12,002 nucleotides of DNA, from contig CADBPL010000150.1 in the NCBI GenBank assembly GCA_902796535.1, positions 1 to 12,002 of the forward strand, in the 5' to 3' direction. This DNA comes from Oscillospiraceae bacterium (GTDB lineage: Bacteria; Bacillota; Clostridia; Oscillospirales; Acutalibacteraceae). Positions 1-6,186 of this stretch are shown piece by piece. Position numbers and translations under genes: made by a program. Each line of letters begins with the position of its first letter. The first letter of the stretch is position 1. Below the pieces are notes generated by a model. The model was not told where the DNA came from, did not search any database, and saw nothing but the letters and a program-made list of their open reading frames with translations.

Positions 1-151
1 ATCAACAATATGATGTCTATCTTTATTCGCCAAATCCCTCTTTGCTTAAGACTTTTCTGACTCTTTTGCTGTGGGAAAGTTGAGTTAAATAGGAATTCAT
101 ATCAGGTCTGGTGAGGGGACGGAAATGAAGAATGAATCATGAATAATTCTG

Positions 152-216
152 AGATGTACGGTCAGCACAGGGATATGCTCATACACCAAAATGCCATTCA
201 CTATCTGACCGTATCT
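152..216. repeat. imperfect inverted repeat with 9-bp perfect core
   Basis: TACGGTCAG at 157-165 is exactly complementary to CTGACCGTA at 205-213. AGA (152-154) and TCT (214-216) extend the stem past a two-base bulge. The 39-base interior has no obvious reading frame. It could be the end structure of a small non-autonomous element or a transcribed hairpin; nothing in the sequence decides between them. Confidence 0.45.
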
Positions 217-240
217 TTCGCGACCCCTCCGGCTTCGCTT

Positions 241-277
241 TGCTCAGCCACCTCCCCTTGCAGGGGAGGCAAGAGCA
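241..277. repeat. GC-rich hairpin repeat
   Basis: CCTCCCC (251-257) pairs perfectly with GGGGAGG (263-269) around a TTGCA loop. TGCTC (241-245) pairs with GAGCA (273-277) outside a small internal loop. The preceding bases (about 221-250) are also GC-rich and look like part of the same unit. CTCCCC-loop-GGGGAG intergenic palindromes are familiar from gut Clostridia genomes; that comparison is from memory. There is no following T-run, so it is not a classical terminator on either strand. Confidence 0.5.
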
Positions 278-309
278 GAGGTAAGAAGTAAGAGGTAAGA
301 GATAAGAGA
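275..309. repeat. heptad tandem array, TAAGARR type
   Basis: Units of exactly 7 bp follow each other: TAAGAAG (282-288), TAAGAGG (289-295), TAAGAGA (296-302), TAAGAGA (303-309), preceded by a related GCAGAGG (275-281). One strand is pure purine except for the leading T. The same unit family recurs at 1311-1352, so this is a dispersed repeat type. Confidence 0.7.
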
Positions 310-326
310 TTGCCGATCAACCAACA

Positions 327-437
327 GCCATCAGCGATCAGCCATCGCCGTCTGCTATCCGCTATCCGCTCTCAGCTATCCGCCATCAGCCATCGGCTAT
401 CCGCTATCAGCTATCGGCTATCCGCTATCAGCTATCA
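327..437. repeat. heptad tandem array, GCTATCN type
   Basis: About sixteen units of consensus GCYATCN run in register: GCCATCA (327-333), GCGATCA, GCCATCG, one 6-bp slip (348-353), then GCTATCC, GCTATCC, GCTCTCA, GCTATCC, GCCATCA, GCCATCG, GCTATCC, GCTATCA, GCTATCG, GCTATCC, GCTATCA and GCTATCA (431-437). The unit length is not a multiple of three, so expansion is not codon-driven. The array enters the 3' end of nth and supplies its stop codon (428-430). It is too short and has no spacers, so it is not a CRISPR array. It resembles the short heptanucleotide repeats known in cyanobacteria; any functional parallel is inference. Confidence 0.8.
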
Positions 438-1057
438 GCTGATTTGCAGTAAGGCGCCAGGCAGCAGCTTTCGCATTTCGGCTTGCGCGCATTACAAATG
501 GCGCGGCCGTGCAGCACGCAGCGGTGGCAGAAATCGTTGCTTTCCTTGGGCGGCAGCAGCTTTTTCAGCTCCATTTCCACCTTGTACGGGTCCTTGGTGT
601 TCACCAGCCCCAGCCGGTTCGAGATGCGGATCAGATGCGTGTCGGCCACAACGGCGGGCTTGTGGTAAACGTCGCCGCAAATGAGGTTGGCTGTTTTGCG
701 CCCCACGCCGGGCAGGCGCACCAGATCGTCGATGTTGTCGGGCACCACGCCGCCGTATTCGCTCAGCAGCATCTGCGCCATGGCGATGATATCCTTCGCC
801 TTGGTGTGGTAAAATCCGCACGGGCGCACAAGCTCCTCCACGTCGCTCAGCTGTGCGTTGGCGTAATCGGCGAGCGTGGGATATTTGGCGAAAAGCTTGG
901 GCGTGACCAGATTGACGCGCGCATCGGTGCATTGGGCGGACAGGCGCGTGGCAATGATCAGCTGCACCGGATCGGCGGCGTCAAGCGAGCAGATGGCGTC
1001 AGGGTATTCTTTTTTCAGCAGATCAACGGCGTAATCCGCAATGTCGCTTTTTCTCAA
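428..1057 (-). CDS. nth: endonuclease III (base-excision repair DNA glycosylase/AP lyase)
   Basis: This enzyme removes oxidised pyrimidines from DNA and nicks the abasic site by beta-elimination. The 209-residue product matches the family length (E. coli Nth has 211). The helix-hairpin-helix motif LPGVGRKTAN is at residues 115-124 with the catalytic lysine at 121. The catalytic aspartate is 139 in VADTHLIRISNRLGL. The [4Fe-4S] ligands are Cys188-x6-Cys195-x2-Cys198-x5-Cys204. All of these sit one residue from the E. coli numbering, which supports the TTG start at 1057. GGGAG lies 8 bases upstream of that codon, whereas a TTG at 1072 would be upstream of the ribosome binding site. The last residues after Cys204 and the stop codon are encoded by the GCTATCN heptad array, so the tail is repeat-derived. 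A small ORF diverges upstream. Confidence 0.96.
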   Translation of the reverse strand: MRKSDIADYAVDLLKKEYPDAICSLDAADPVQLIIATRLSAQCTDARVNLVTPKLFAKYPTLADYANAQLSDVEELVRPCGFYHTKAKDIIAMAQMLLSEYGGVVPDNIDDLVRLPGVGRKTANLICGDVYHKPAVVADTHLIRISNRLGLVNTKDPYKVEMELKKLLPPKESNDFCHRCVLHGRAICNARKPKCESCCLAPYCKSADS

Positions 1058-1065
1058 TTTGATCA

Positions 1066-1070
1066 CTCCC
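1066..1070 (-). promoter_or_regulatory. ribosome binding site deciding the nth start
   Basis: On the minus strand GGGAG ends 8 bases before the TTG at 1057. This favours TTG-1057 over the in-frame TTG at 1072 and the GTG at 1066, which lie at or before the site. Confidence 0.6.
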
Positions 1071-1190
1071 AAAGAATAATTTGGCTGATTTGGCGCAAGC
1101 TACCGTTGCGGGCGCTTTACGGCAGCACCGCACCACAGGAAGCGTGCGGTATTGCCTTGAAAATTTTGCCCGCGAGGAAAGGAACGCAGA

Positions 1191-1313
1191 ATGAAGAAAA
1201 AAGATAAGACGCAAAACCCGAACCCGGCGCAGCAGCCCGTCCCGGATGAAAACCCCATGGGCAAGGATCTTTATGACAATGATATGCACAACGAAACAGC
1301 CAAGAAAAGTTAA
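1191..1313 (+). CDS. small hydrophilic protein of unknown function (40 aa)
   Basis: A 40-codon ATG frame starts 8 bases after a good Shine-Dalgarno sequence (AGGAAAGG, 1175-1182). The product begins MKKKDKTQNPNPAQQPVPDE. It has a basic N-terminus, a Pro/Asn/Gln-rich middle and an acidic, polar C-terminal half containing GKDLYDNDMH. There is no membrane segment or cysteine, so a disordered cytosolic peptide is likely. I do not recognise the family. It is divergent from nth and convergent with galM, so it would be a single-gene unit. Its TAA stop is also the first triplet of the TAAGARG array, which suggests that the array was inserted or expanded exactly at the gene end. The ribosome binding site and a biased amino-acid composition argue for a real gene; the short length is the main doubt. 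Confidence 0.55.
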   Translation: MKKKDKTQNPNPAQQPVPDENPMGKDLYDNDMHNETAKKS

Positions 1314-1352
1314 GAGGTAAGAAGTAAGAGTTAAGAGGTAGGAAGTAAGAGG
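1311..1352. repeat. heptad tandem array, TAAGARG type
   Basis: Six 7-bp units run without interruption: TAAGAGG, TAAGAAG, TAAGAGT, TAAGAGG, TAGGAAG, TAAGAGG. It is the same family as 275-309. The first TAA is the stop codon of the small ORF at 1191. Confidence 0.8.
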
Positions 1353-1396
1353 TGTTTGGAAAAAGAATCATTTGCCTCTTTGTTCTGCCTCTTAAC
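1330..1396. repeat. long inverted repeat between convergent genes, possible terminator
   Basis: GTTAAGAGG (1330-1338) is an exact reverse complement of CCTCTTAAC (1388-1396). Inside it, AAGAGG (1347-1352) pairs with CCTCTT (1375-1380). The left arm is the last part of the heptad array and the right arm is an inverted copy of two array units. It lies between the convergent small ORF and galM, where a bidirectional terminator would be expected. The minus strand is T-rich after the stem, but a real U-tract is lacking, so terminator activity is a guess. Confidence 0.45.
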
Positions 1397-1420
1397 TGTA
1401 TTCTGCTCTGTGAATTTTAC

Positions 1421-2464
1421 TTACTTGATTTTGACGCCGAATTTATATACCGTGCGGGAAACGAATTCCTCACCCGCCCGGTAGGTGCACTGCGGGAAAT
1501 TGTCGTGGTTGGGCGCGTCGGGGTAGACCTGCGTTTCCAGGCAGAACCCGGCGTGCTTGGTCATGGGGCAGCCGCTCTTGCCCTTTTTGCCGTCGAGGAA
1601 GTTGCCGGTGTAAAGCTGAACGCCGGGGCGGTCGGTGGTCATGCTCAGCGTGCGCCCGCTCTTCGGCTCATAAACGCGCACCTTCACGCCGCTACCCGGG
1701 TTGAGGCAGTAGTTGTGGTCATAGCCCTTGCAGGCGATGAGCTGGTCATAATCGGCGCCGATGTCGCGCCCGATGGGCTTGGGCTGACGGAAATCGAACG
1801 GCGTGCATTCCACGCTGCGGATCTCGCCCGTGGGGATGCTGTCGGGCGTGGTGGGGGTGAACGCGTCGGCGTCGATCATCATTTCGTGGCCGAGCACGTC
1901 GCCGCTGTTGCAGCCGCCGAGGTTGAAATAGGCGTGGTTGGTCAGGTTGATGAGCGTGGTCTTGTCGGACACGGCGCGGTAGTCGATGACCATTTCGTTC
2001 TCATCGGTAAACGTGTAGGTGACGGTGGCCTTCACCGTGCCGGGAAAGCCGAAGGTGCCGTCGGGCGAGGTGAAGGTGAAGGCGACCGCGTCGTCGCCAA
2101 CGGTCTCCGCGTCAAAAACGGCGTGGGAAAATTCGCCGTTGCTGTGCAGGCTCTTGATGCCGCCCTCGTTCTGAACGACCTGATAAGTCACGCCGTCAAG
2201 CGTGAAGCGGCCGTTTGCAATGCGGTTGGCGAACCGGCCCACAAACTGCCCCTGATAATTCGAGCGGTGCTCATGTCCGTCCATATCGTCGAAGCCGAGC
2301 AGCACGTCCTGATAAACGCCGTCGCGGTCCGGCACAAAGCAGGAAAGCCACGTGGCGCCGTAGGTGAGCAGCTCCACAAAGCTGCCGCCTTTGTTTTTGA
2401 TGGTGTATTTGGTCACTTCCCGACCGTCGTCTGTGAACCCGAACAGGTTTTGCTTAACACTCAT
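1421..2464 (-). CDS. galM: aldose 1-epimerase (galactose mutarotase)
   Basis: GalM interconverts the alpha and beta anomers of galactose and glucose at the entry to the Leloir pathway, in the cytoplasm. The 347-residue product has the usual family length and landmarks: VGRFANRIANGRFTLDG at 75-91, His107 in the LHSNG segment, the catalytic acid His177 in NLTNHAYFNLGG, Asp249 in DHNYCLN, and the catalytic base Glu310 in LETQVYPDAPNHDNFP. The ATG at 2464 was chosen because AAGGAGC lies just upstream and homology begins there. The frame stays open to 2758, but that part crosses the promoter and is not protein-like. It is a single-gene unit under the promoter at 2538-2566, with about 70 bases of leader. 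No other galactose genes are in the window, so its role may be general sugar scavenging. Confidence 0.96.
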   Translation of the reverse strand: MSVKQNLFGFTDDGREVTKYTIKNKGGSFVELLTYGATWLSCFVPDRDGVYQDVLLGFDDMDGHEHRSNYQGQFVGRFANRIANGRFTLDGVTYQVVQNEGGIKSLHSNGEFSHAVFDAETVGDDAVAFTFTSPDGTFGFPGTVKATVTYTFTDENEMVIDYRAVSDKTTLINLTNHAYFNLGGCNSGDVLGHEMMIDADAFTPTTPDSIPTGEIRSVECTPFDFRQPKPIGRDIGADYDQLIACKGYDHNYCLNPGSGVKVRVYEPKSGRTLSMTTDRPGVQLYTGNFLDGKKGKSGCPMTKHAGFCLETQVYPDAPNHDNFPQCTYRAGEEFVSRTVYKFGVKIK

Positions 2465-2537
2465 GGCAATACGCTCCTTGCTGTCAGAAGAATTTTGTTG
2501 TTTTGCATACATTCCGTAGAAAATGCGGCGTATATTC

Positions 2538-2566
2538 AGTATAATTTCTATCGCGAAAAATGTCAA
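2538..2566 (-). promoter_or_regulatory. sigma-A-type promoter for galM
   Basis: On the minus strand a perfect -35 TTGACA (2561-2566) is followed by a 17-base spacer and a -10 TATACT (2538-2543). It matches the housekeeping consensus at 11 of 12 positions. It places the transcript start about 65-70 bases upstream of the galM ATG. Confidence 0.85.
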
Positions 2567-2596
2567 CCGTCGGCGAAAAAACAGATTTGGTTGACA
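2561..2596. promoter_or_regulatory. inverted repeat formed by two facing -35 boxes, possible shared operator
   Basis: TGTCAACC (2561-2568) and GGTTGACA (2589-2596) are exact reverse complements separated by 20 bases. Six of the eight bases in each arm are the -35 hexamer of the promoter on that side; the extra CC/GG pair extends the symmetry. This could be coincidence of two consensus -35 boxes or a site for a dimeric regulator acting on both promoters. Confidence 0.4.
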
Positions 2597-2620
2597 GAGT
2601 GATAGGAAATAGAGTAAAAT
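2591..2620 (+). promoter_or_regulatory. sigma-A-type promoter for the FHA/FtsW-RodA/PBP operon
   Basis: A perfect TTGACA (2591-2596) is followed by an 18-base spacer and TAAAAT (2615-2620). It lies about 100 bases upstream of the GTG start of the FHA gene and is the only strong plus-strand promoter before the overlapping cell-wall genes. Confidence 0.75.
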
Positions 2621-2720
2621 AAAAAAACACATCAGGCAAAAGGAAGCGGCCGCCGGAAACAGCGGGCAGCCTTTTGCCGGGCACTGATCTGCATTTCGCA
2701 TTCGGAAAGGTGGGACGGGC

Positions 2721-3545
2721 GTGGATTTTAACGAGATTTTTGACATTCTGGTCATCATCAGCCGTTATCTGGTGGCGGGGCTTGCCGTGCTGGTGCTGGG
2801 CAGCTGCGTTTTTTCGCTGGTCGGCCGCCAGTTCGGCAAACGCATTGGCTCCTATCTGTATGACCCCGGCAGCAAAACGCGCCTGCCGCTCACGCGGTGG
2901 GAGAACTCCGTGGGGCGCAGCAAAACCTGCGACGTGGTGCTGAGTATGCCCGACGTTTCGCGCTTCCACGCCGTGATTTCCAAACGGCGCAACGGCTGGG
3001 TGGTGGCGGATACGCATTCCAGCGCGGGCGTTTTTGTCAACGGCAGCGCGGTCGTTCAGCCAACCCCCATCGCCCATGGCGACACGGTCTCGTTCGGCAG
3101 CGTCGGCTTTGTGTTTGTGGACGCCGACGAGGACGAAAAAGAGCAGGAGGCGCGTGAAAAACGCCGCGCGTTCAGCCGAAAAGCCGCCGCAAGGGCCGCC
3201 GCGATGAAGCCGGAGGCGGAATTCTATCCGGCGCTGATCGACGAGGCGGGCGACAAAGCCTATATCATCACCTGCGACAGCTGCCTGTTCGGGCGCGGCC
3301 CGGATTGTGACGTGCGGCTGCGTTACCCGACGGTGTCCTCCAGCCACGCCCGCGTGACGGCGCAGGGCGGCGCATGGTTTGTGGAGGATCTGGGCACGAC
3401 CGGCGGCACAACGGTGAACGCAAAGCCCATCGGCCAGAGCAAACGCCGGCTGCATGACGGCGACGTGATCGGCATGGGCGGCGTGATCTTTCTTTTCAAC
3501 GAGCATTACAAAGTGAAAAACAGAACCGACGCGGAAGGGTGGTGA
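2721..3545 (+). CDS. membrane-anchored protein with two FHA domains
   Basis: FHA domains bind phosphothreonine peptides, so this is probably a scaffold or regulator of wall synthesis. The 274-residue product has one membrane segment (about 9-34). FHA domain 1 (about 60-133) has Gly65-Arg66-Ser67, the S-x-x-H core at Ser80/His83, and Asn107-Gly108. A charged, Ala/Arg-rich linker (about 135-165) follows, then FHA domain 2 (about 178-260) with Gly191-Arg192, Ser206/His209, and Asn233 in GTTGGTTVNAKPI. Both domains keep the usual phosphopeptide-binding residues. The GTG start has GGAAAGGTGG just upstream. It is the first gene of the operon and overlaps the FtsW/RodA gene by four bases. In Mycobacterium, FHA proteins sit beside rodA and pbpA together with the Ser/Thr kinase PknB. 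No kinase is visible here, so the phosphorylating partner would be encoded elsewhere. Confidence 0.9.
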   Translation: MDFNEIFDILVIISRYLVAGLAVLVLGSCVFSLVGRQFGKRIGSYLYDPGSKTRLPLTRWENSVGRSKTCDVVLSMPDVSRFHAVISKRRNGWVVADTHSSAGVFVNGSAVVQPTPIAHGDTVSFGSVGFVFVDADEDEKEQEAREKRRAFSRKAAARAAAMKPEAEFYPALIDEAGDKAYIITCDSCLFGRGPDCDVRLRYPTVSSSHARVTAQGGAWFVEDLGTTGGTTVNAKPIGQSKRRLHDGDVIGMGGVIFLFNEHYKVKNRTDAEGW

Positions 3546-4819
3546 GCCGTTTGGCGAACAAAGAAGAACAAAAAACCCGCAAAAAAAGCGAGCCGTTCCA
3601 CTGGCTGTATATGCTGCTGCTCGTCACGGCCATCCAGATCATTTCCGGCGGCACGGTGCTCACGCAGATACAGGAAGCGCAGCTCGAAGTGCTCGCCGTG
3701 TTCGGTTCCTTTCTGGTTGTGGAGTGGCTTTATTTTGTGCTGGCGCGCAATTTGGCGGGGCAGCGTTCCACAGAGCTTGAAATCATCGCGTTTCTGCTTT
3801 CCGGTTTCGGCCTGGTCACGGTGGCAAGCGTTTACCCCAACTACGCGCTCAAGCAGTTCATCGCTATTCTCATCGGCCTGGGCGCGTTTGTGATCCTGCT
3901 TGCGCTCATGCGCAACACCGAGGTGGTCAACGCGCTGCATATTCCCGTTGCCGTCGGCTGCGTCGGGCTGCTGGCGCTGAACCTGATGCTCGCCAAGGTG
4001 CATAACGGCGCGCTGAACTGGATCAACGTGGGCGGCATTTCCATCCAGCCGTCCGAGATCGTGAAGATCGGCTTCATTTTCGTGGGCGCGGCCACGCTGG
4101 AAAAGCTCCAGTCCGCCCGCAGCCTGACGTCTTATCTGGTCTTTTCGCTCGGCTGTGTCGGCGCGCTGTTTCTGATGCGCGATTTCGGCACGGCGCTGAT
4201 CTTCTTCTGCACCTTCATGGTCATGGCGTTCATGCGCTCGGGCGATATCAAAACCATCGGCCTCATCGGCGCGGGCGCCGTGCTGGGCGCGGGGCTGATC
4301 GTTTACTTCAAGCCTTACGTGGCCAAGCGGTTCAAGGCCTATCGCCACGTGTGGGAATACATGAACGACAGCGGCTTTCAACAGACCCGCGTGCTGATTT
4401 ATTCGGCCAGCGGCGGGCTGTTCGGGCTGGGCATCGGCAACGGGCGGCTGCGCAAGGTGTATGCTTCGACCACCGACCTCATTTTCGGCGTGATCTGTGA
4501 AGAATGGGGCATGATCGTGGCGTTTTGCGTGGTGCTCAGCTTTGCGTTCGTGGCGGTTTACGCACTGCGGCTGGCGCGCCACGCGCGCTCCACGGTTTAC
4601 GCCATCGCGGCGGTCGCCTCGGCGGCGCTGCTGCTGGTGCAGCTGAGCCTGAACGTGTTCGGCGTGACCGATCTGCTGCCGCTCACCGGCGTCACGCTGC
4701 CGTTCATCAGCCGCGGCGGCACGAGCATGATCTGCTCGTGGGCGCTGTTTGCGTTCATCAAGAGCGCCGATATCAAAACCTATCCGAAGCTTGAGATCCA
4801 GATGGAGGAAAAGTCATGA
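3542..4819 (+). CDS. FtsW/RodA/SpoVE (SEDS) peptidoglycan glycosyltransferase
   Basis: SEDS proteins are integral membrane enzymes that polymerise lipid II into glycan strands together with a class B PBP. The 425-residue product has about ten hydrophobic segments after a basic cytoplasmic N-terminus. Family signatures are WINVGGISIQPSEIVK (160-175), MRDFGTALIFF (212-222), the invariant aspartate Asp312 in TTDLIFGVICEEWG, and LPLTGVTLPFISRGGTS (379-395). The start is uncertain. Tandem GTG codons occur at 3539 and 3542 and an in-frame TTG at 3551. GGAAGG (3533-3538) directly abuts 3539, so 3542, which gives a GTGA overlap with the FHA stop, was preferred. Its partner is the PBP that follows with an ATGA overlap, which suggests a RodA-PbpA-type pair. 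FtsW versus RodA cannot be settled from the sequence. Confidence 0.93.
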   Translation: MSRLANKEEQKTRKKSEPFHWLYMLLLVTAIQIISGGTVLTQIQEAQLEVLAVFGSFLVVEWLYFVLARNLAGQRSTELEIIAFLLSGFGLVTVASVYPNYALKQFIAILIGLGAFVILLALMRNTEVVNALHIPVAVGCVGLLALNLMLAKVHNGALNWINVGGISIQPSEIVKIGFIFVGAATLEKLQSARSLTSYLVFSLGCVGALFLMRDFGTALIFFCTFMVMAFMRSGDIKTIGLIGAGAVLGAGLIVYFKPYVAKRFKAYRHVWEYMNDSGFQQTRVLIYSASGGLFGLGIGNGRLRKVYASTTDLIFGVICEEWGMIVAFCVVLSFAFVAVYALRLARHARSTVYAIAAVASAALLLVQLSLNVFGVTDLLPLTGVTLPFISRGGTSMICSWALFAFIKSADIKTYPKLEIQMEEKS

Positions 4820-6168
4820 ACACCTTGACCAAGCGAGCTTATGTTTTGCTCGGCATCATTGCGGCGTTTCTGGTCGGTCTGGTTCTTTTGGCGGTGAGCT
4901 TTTTTCTGCACGGCGGGACCTGGGCGACCAGCCGCGCCAACGGGCATTTATATTCCGGCGGGCAGATCACCAACGCCGGCAGAATTCTTGACCGCAACGG
5001 CGTTGTGCTGGCGCAGAGCGTGAATGGCAAGCGCAAGTTCCACTCCGACGCGGAGATGCGCAAGGCAACGCTCCACGCCGTGGGCGACCAATACGGCTAC
5101 ATAGCCTGCGGCGCGCACACCGTCTGCCGCGACACGCTCATCGGCTACAACCGCGTGGAGGGCATTTTCCGCCTGGTGAGCGAGGGCGAGGGCAACGACA
5201 TAACGCTGACCATCGACGCAAAGCTGAACAAGCTCGCCTATCAGGCGCTCAGCGGGCGCAAGGGCTGCGTGGGCGTTTACAACTATAAAACGGGCGAAAT
5301 TCTCTGCAACGTTTCCGCGCCGAGCTACGACCCGACCAACAAGCCGGCCGATATTGAAACCAACAGCAAATATGAGGGCGTTTACCTCAACCGCCTGCTC
5401 AACGGGCTGTTCACCCCCGGCTCCACCTTCAAGCTGGTCACCTCGACCTGCGCCATCGACAACATCCCCGATATTGGTTCGCGCACGTTTTCCTGCAGCG
5501 GGTCGTTCACCGCGCCCGGCGGCGGCAAGGTCATCTGCAACGGCAGGCACGGCACGGTCAGCTTCGGCAAAGCGCTGACCAAATCCTGCAACTCCGCTTT
5601 TTCCGCCATCGGCATAGAGCTTGGCCGGGACAAGCTGACCAAAACGGTCAATGCGCTCGGCCTGTGCGAAAGCTATAACGTCAGCGGCGTGAGAACGGCA
5701 AAGGGGCGGTTCGACCTGTCGAAGGCGGCGGCCATCGACGTGGGATGGGCGGCCATCGGGCAGTACACCACGCTGATGAATCCGCTCAACATGATGATGC
5801 TCGCGGGCGCCATTGCGGGCGGCGGCGCCACGCCGATCCCCTATTTTGTGCGCAGCACCATCAGCGACACGGTCGGAAGCCTGAAAACCACGAACCGAAT
5901 GAGCGCGCAAACCGCAGCGACTCTGCGCAGCATGATGCGCGACAACGTCGTCAACAATTACGGCGACCAAAAATTCCCCGGCATGAGCTTTGGCGGCAAG
6001 ACCGGAACGGCGCAGATGAACGGCGAAAAATCGCACGCCTGGTTCGTGGGCGCTTCCATGGATGCGAACTTCCCCTATGCGATCGTGGTCGTGGTGCAAA
6101 ACGGCGGCGGCGGTTCGGATGTGGCCGTTCCGATCGCAAGCAAGGTCATGAAGGCGCTGAAGGGATAA
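4816..6168 (+). CDS. class B penicillin-binding protein, PbpA-like D,D-transpeptidase
   Basis: This enzyme crosslinks peptidoglycan stem peptides outside the membrane. The 450-residue product has one N-terminal membrane anchor (about 9-32), a short linker region with RILDRNGVVLAQS (56-68), and a transpeptidase domain from about 145. All three active-site motifs are intact: Ser203-x-x-Lys206 in TPGSTFK, Ser257-Cys-Asn259, and Lys395-Thr-Gly397 in GGKTGTAQ. It is shorter than typical PBP2/PBP3 (about 550-700 residues) and resembles actinobacterial PbpA (about 490), which also lacks a large N-terminal pedestal and PASTA repeats. The ATG at 4816 overlaps the stop of the SEDS gene, and GGAGGAAAAG precedes it. 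Coupled translation fits a one-to-one SEDS-PBP complex. Confidence 0.95.
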   Translation: MNTLTKRAYVLLGIIAAFLVGLVLLAVSFFLHGGTWATSRANGHLYSGGQITNAGRILDRNGVVLAQSVNGKRKFHSDAEMRKATLHAVGDQYGYIACGAHTVCRDTLIGYNRVEGIFRLVSEGEGNDITLTIDAKLNKLAYQALSGRKGCVGVYNYKTGEILCNVSAPSYDPTNKPADIETNSKYEGVYLNRLLNGLFTPGSTFKLVTSTCAIDNIPDIGSRTFSCSGSFTAPGGGKVICNGRHGTVSFGKALTKSCNSAFSAIGIELGRDKLTKTVNALGLCESYNVSGVRTAKGRFDLSKAAAIDVGWAAIGQYTTLMNPLNMMMLAGAIAGGGATPIPYFVRSTISDTVGSLKTTNRMSAQTAATLRSMMRDNVVNNYGDQKFPGMSFGGKTGTAQMNGEKSHAWFVGASMDANFPYAIVVVVQNGGGGSDVAVPIASKVMKALKG

Positions 6169-6186
6169 CGTGCGGAAGGAGAAGCC

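Larger units (their letters stand above)
1..427. other. gene-free, repeat-rich stretch upstream of the nth 3' end
   Basis: No reading frame here has a ribosome binding site and plausible protein content. The first ~120 bases are AT-richer than the rest of the window and carry frequent stops. One frame is open from the window edge to a stop near 81-83 and could be the tail of a truncated gene, but nothing identifies it. Bases about 123-150 show a loose 7-bp periodicity of ATGA-containing units. After that come an inverted repeat, a GC-rich hairpin and two heptad arrays, listed separately. The whole stretch is best described as an accumulation of intergenic repeats. Confidence 0.6.

Noticed and set aside
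1..83. Tail of a truncated gene entering from the left edge
   Set aside because: One frame is open for about 26 codons, but this length is expected by chance in AT-rich DNA and the residues are not recognisable.
275..437. CRISPR array
   Set aside because: Units are 7 bp with no spacers, and no cas gene is nearby.
1352..2602. Plus-strand open frame of about 416 codons
   Set aside because: It is antisense to galM, is rich in Val/Ala/His from reverse-read codons, crosses the divergent promoter, and has no ribosome binding site. galM has all family motifs.
2465..2758. N-terminal extension of galM by 98 codons
   Set aside because: It would read through the -10 and -35 elements of the galM promoter, and a clear ribosome binding site precedes the ATG at 2464.
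2484..4582. Two long minus-strand open frames opposite the FHA and FtsW/RodA genes
   Set aside because: They are His/Arg/Gln-rich shadow frames caused by high third-position GC in the genuine plus-strand genes. No domain is recognisable.
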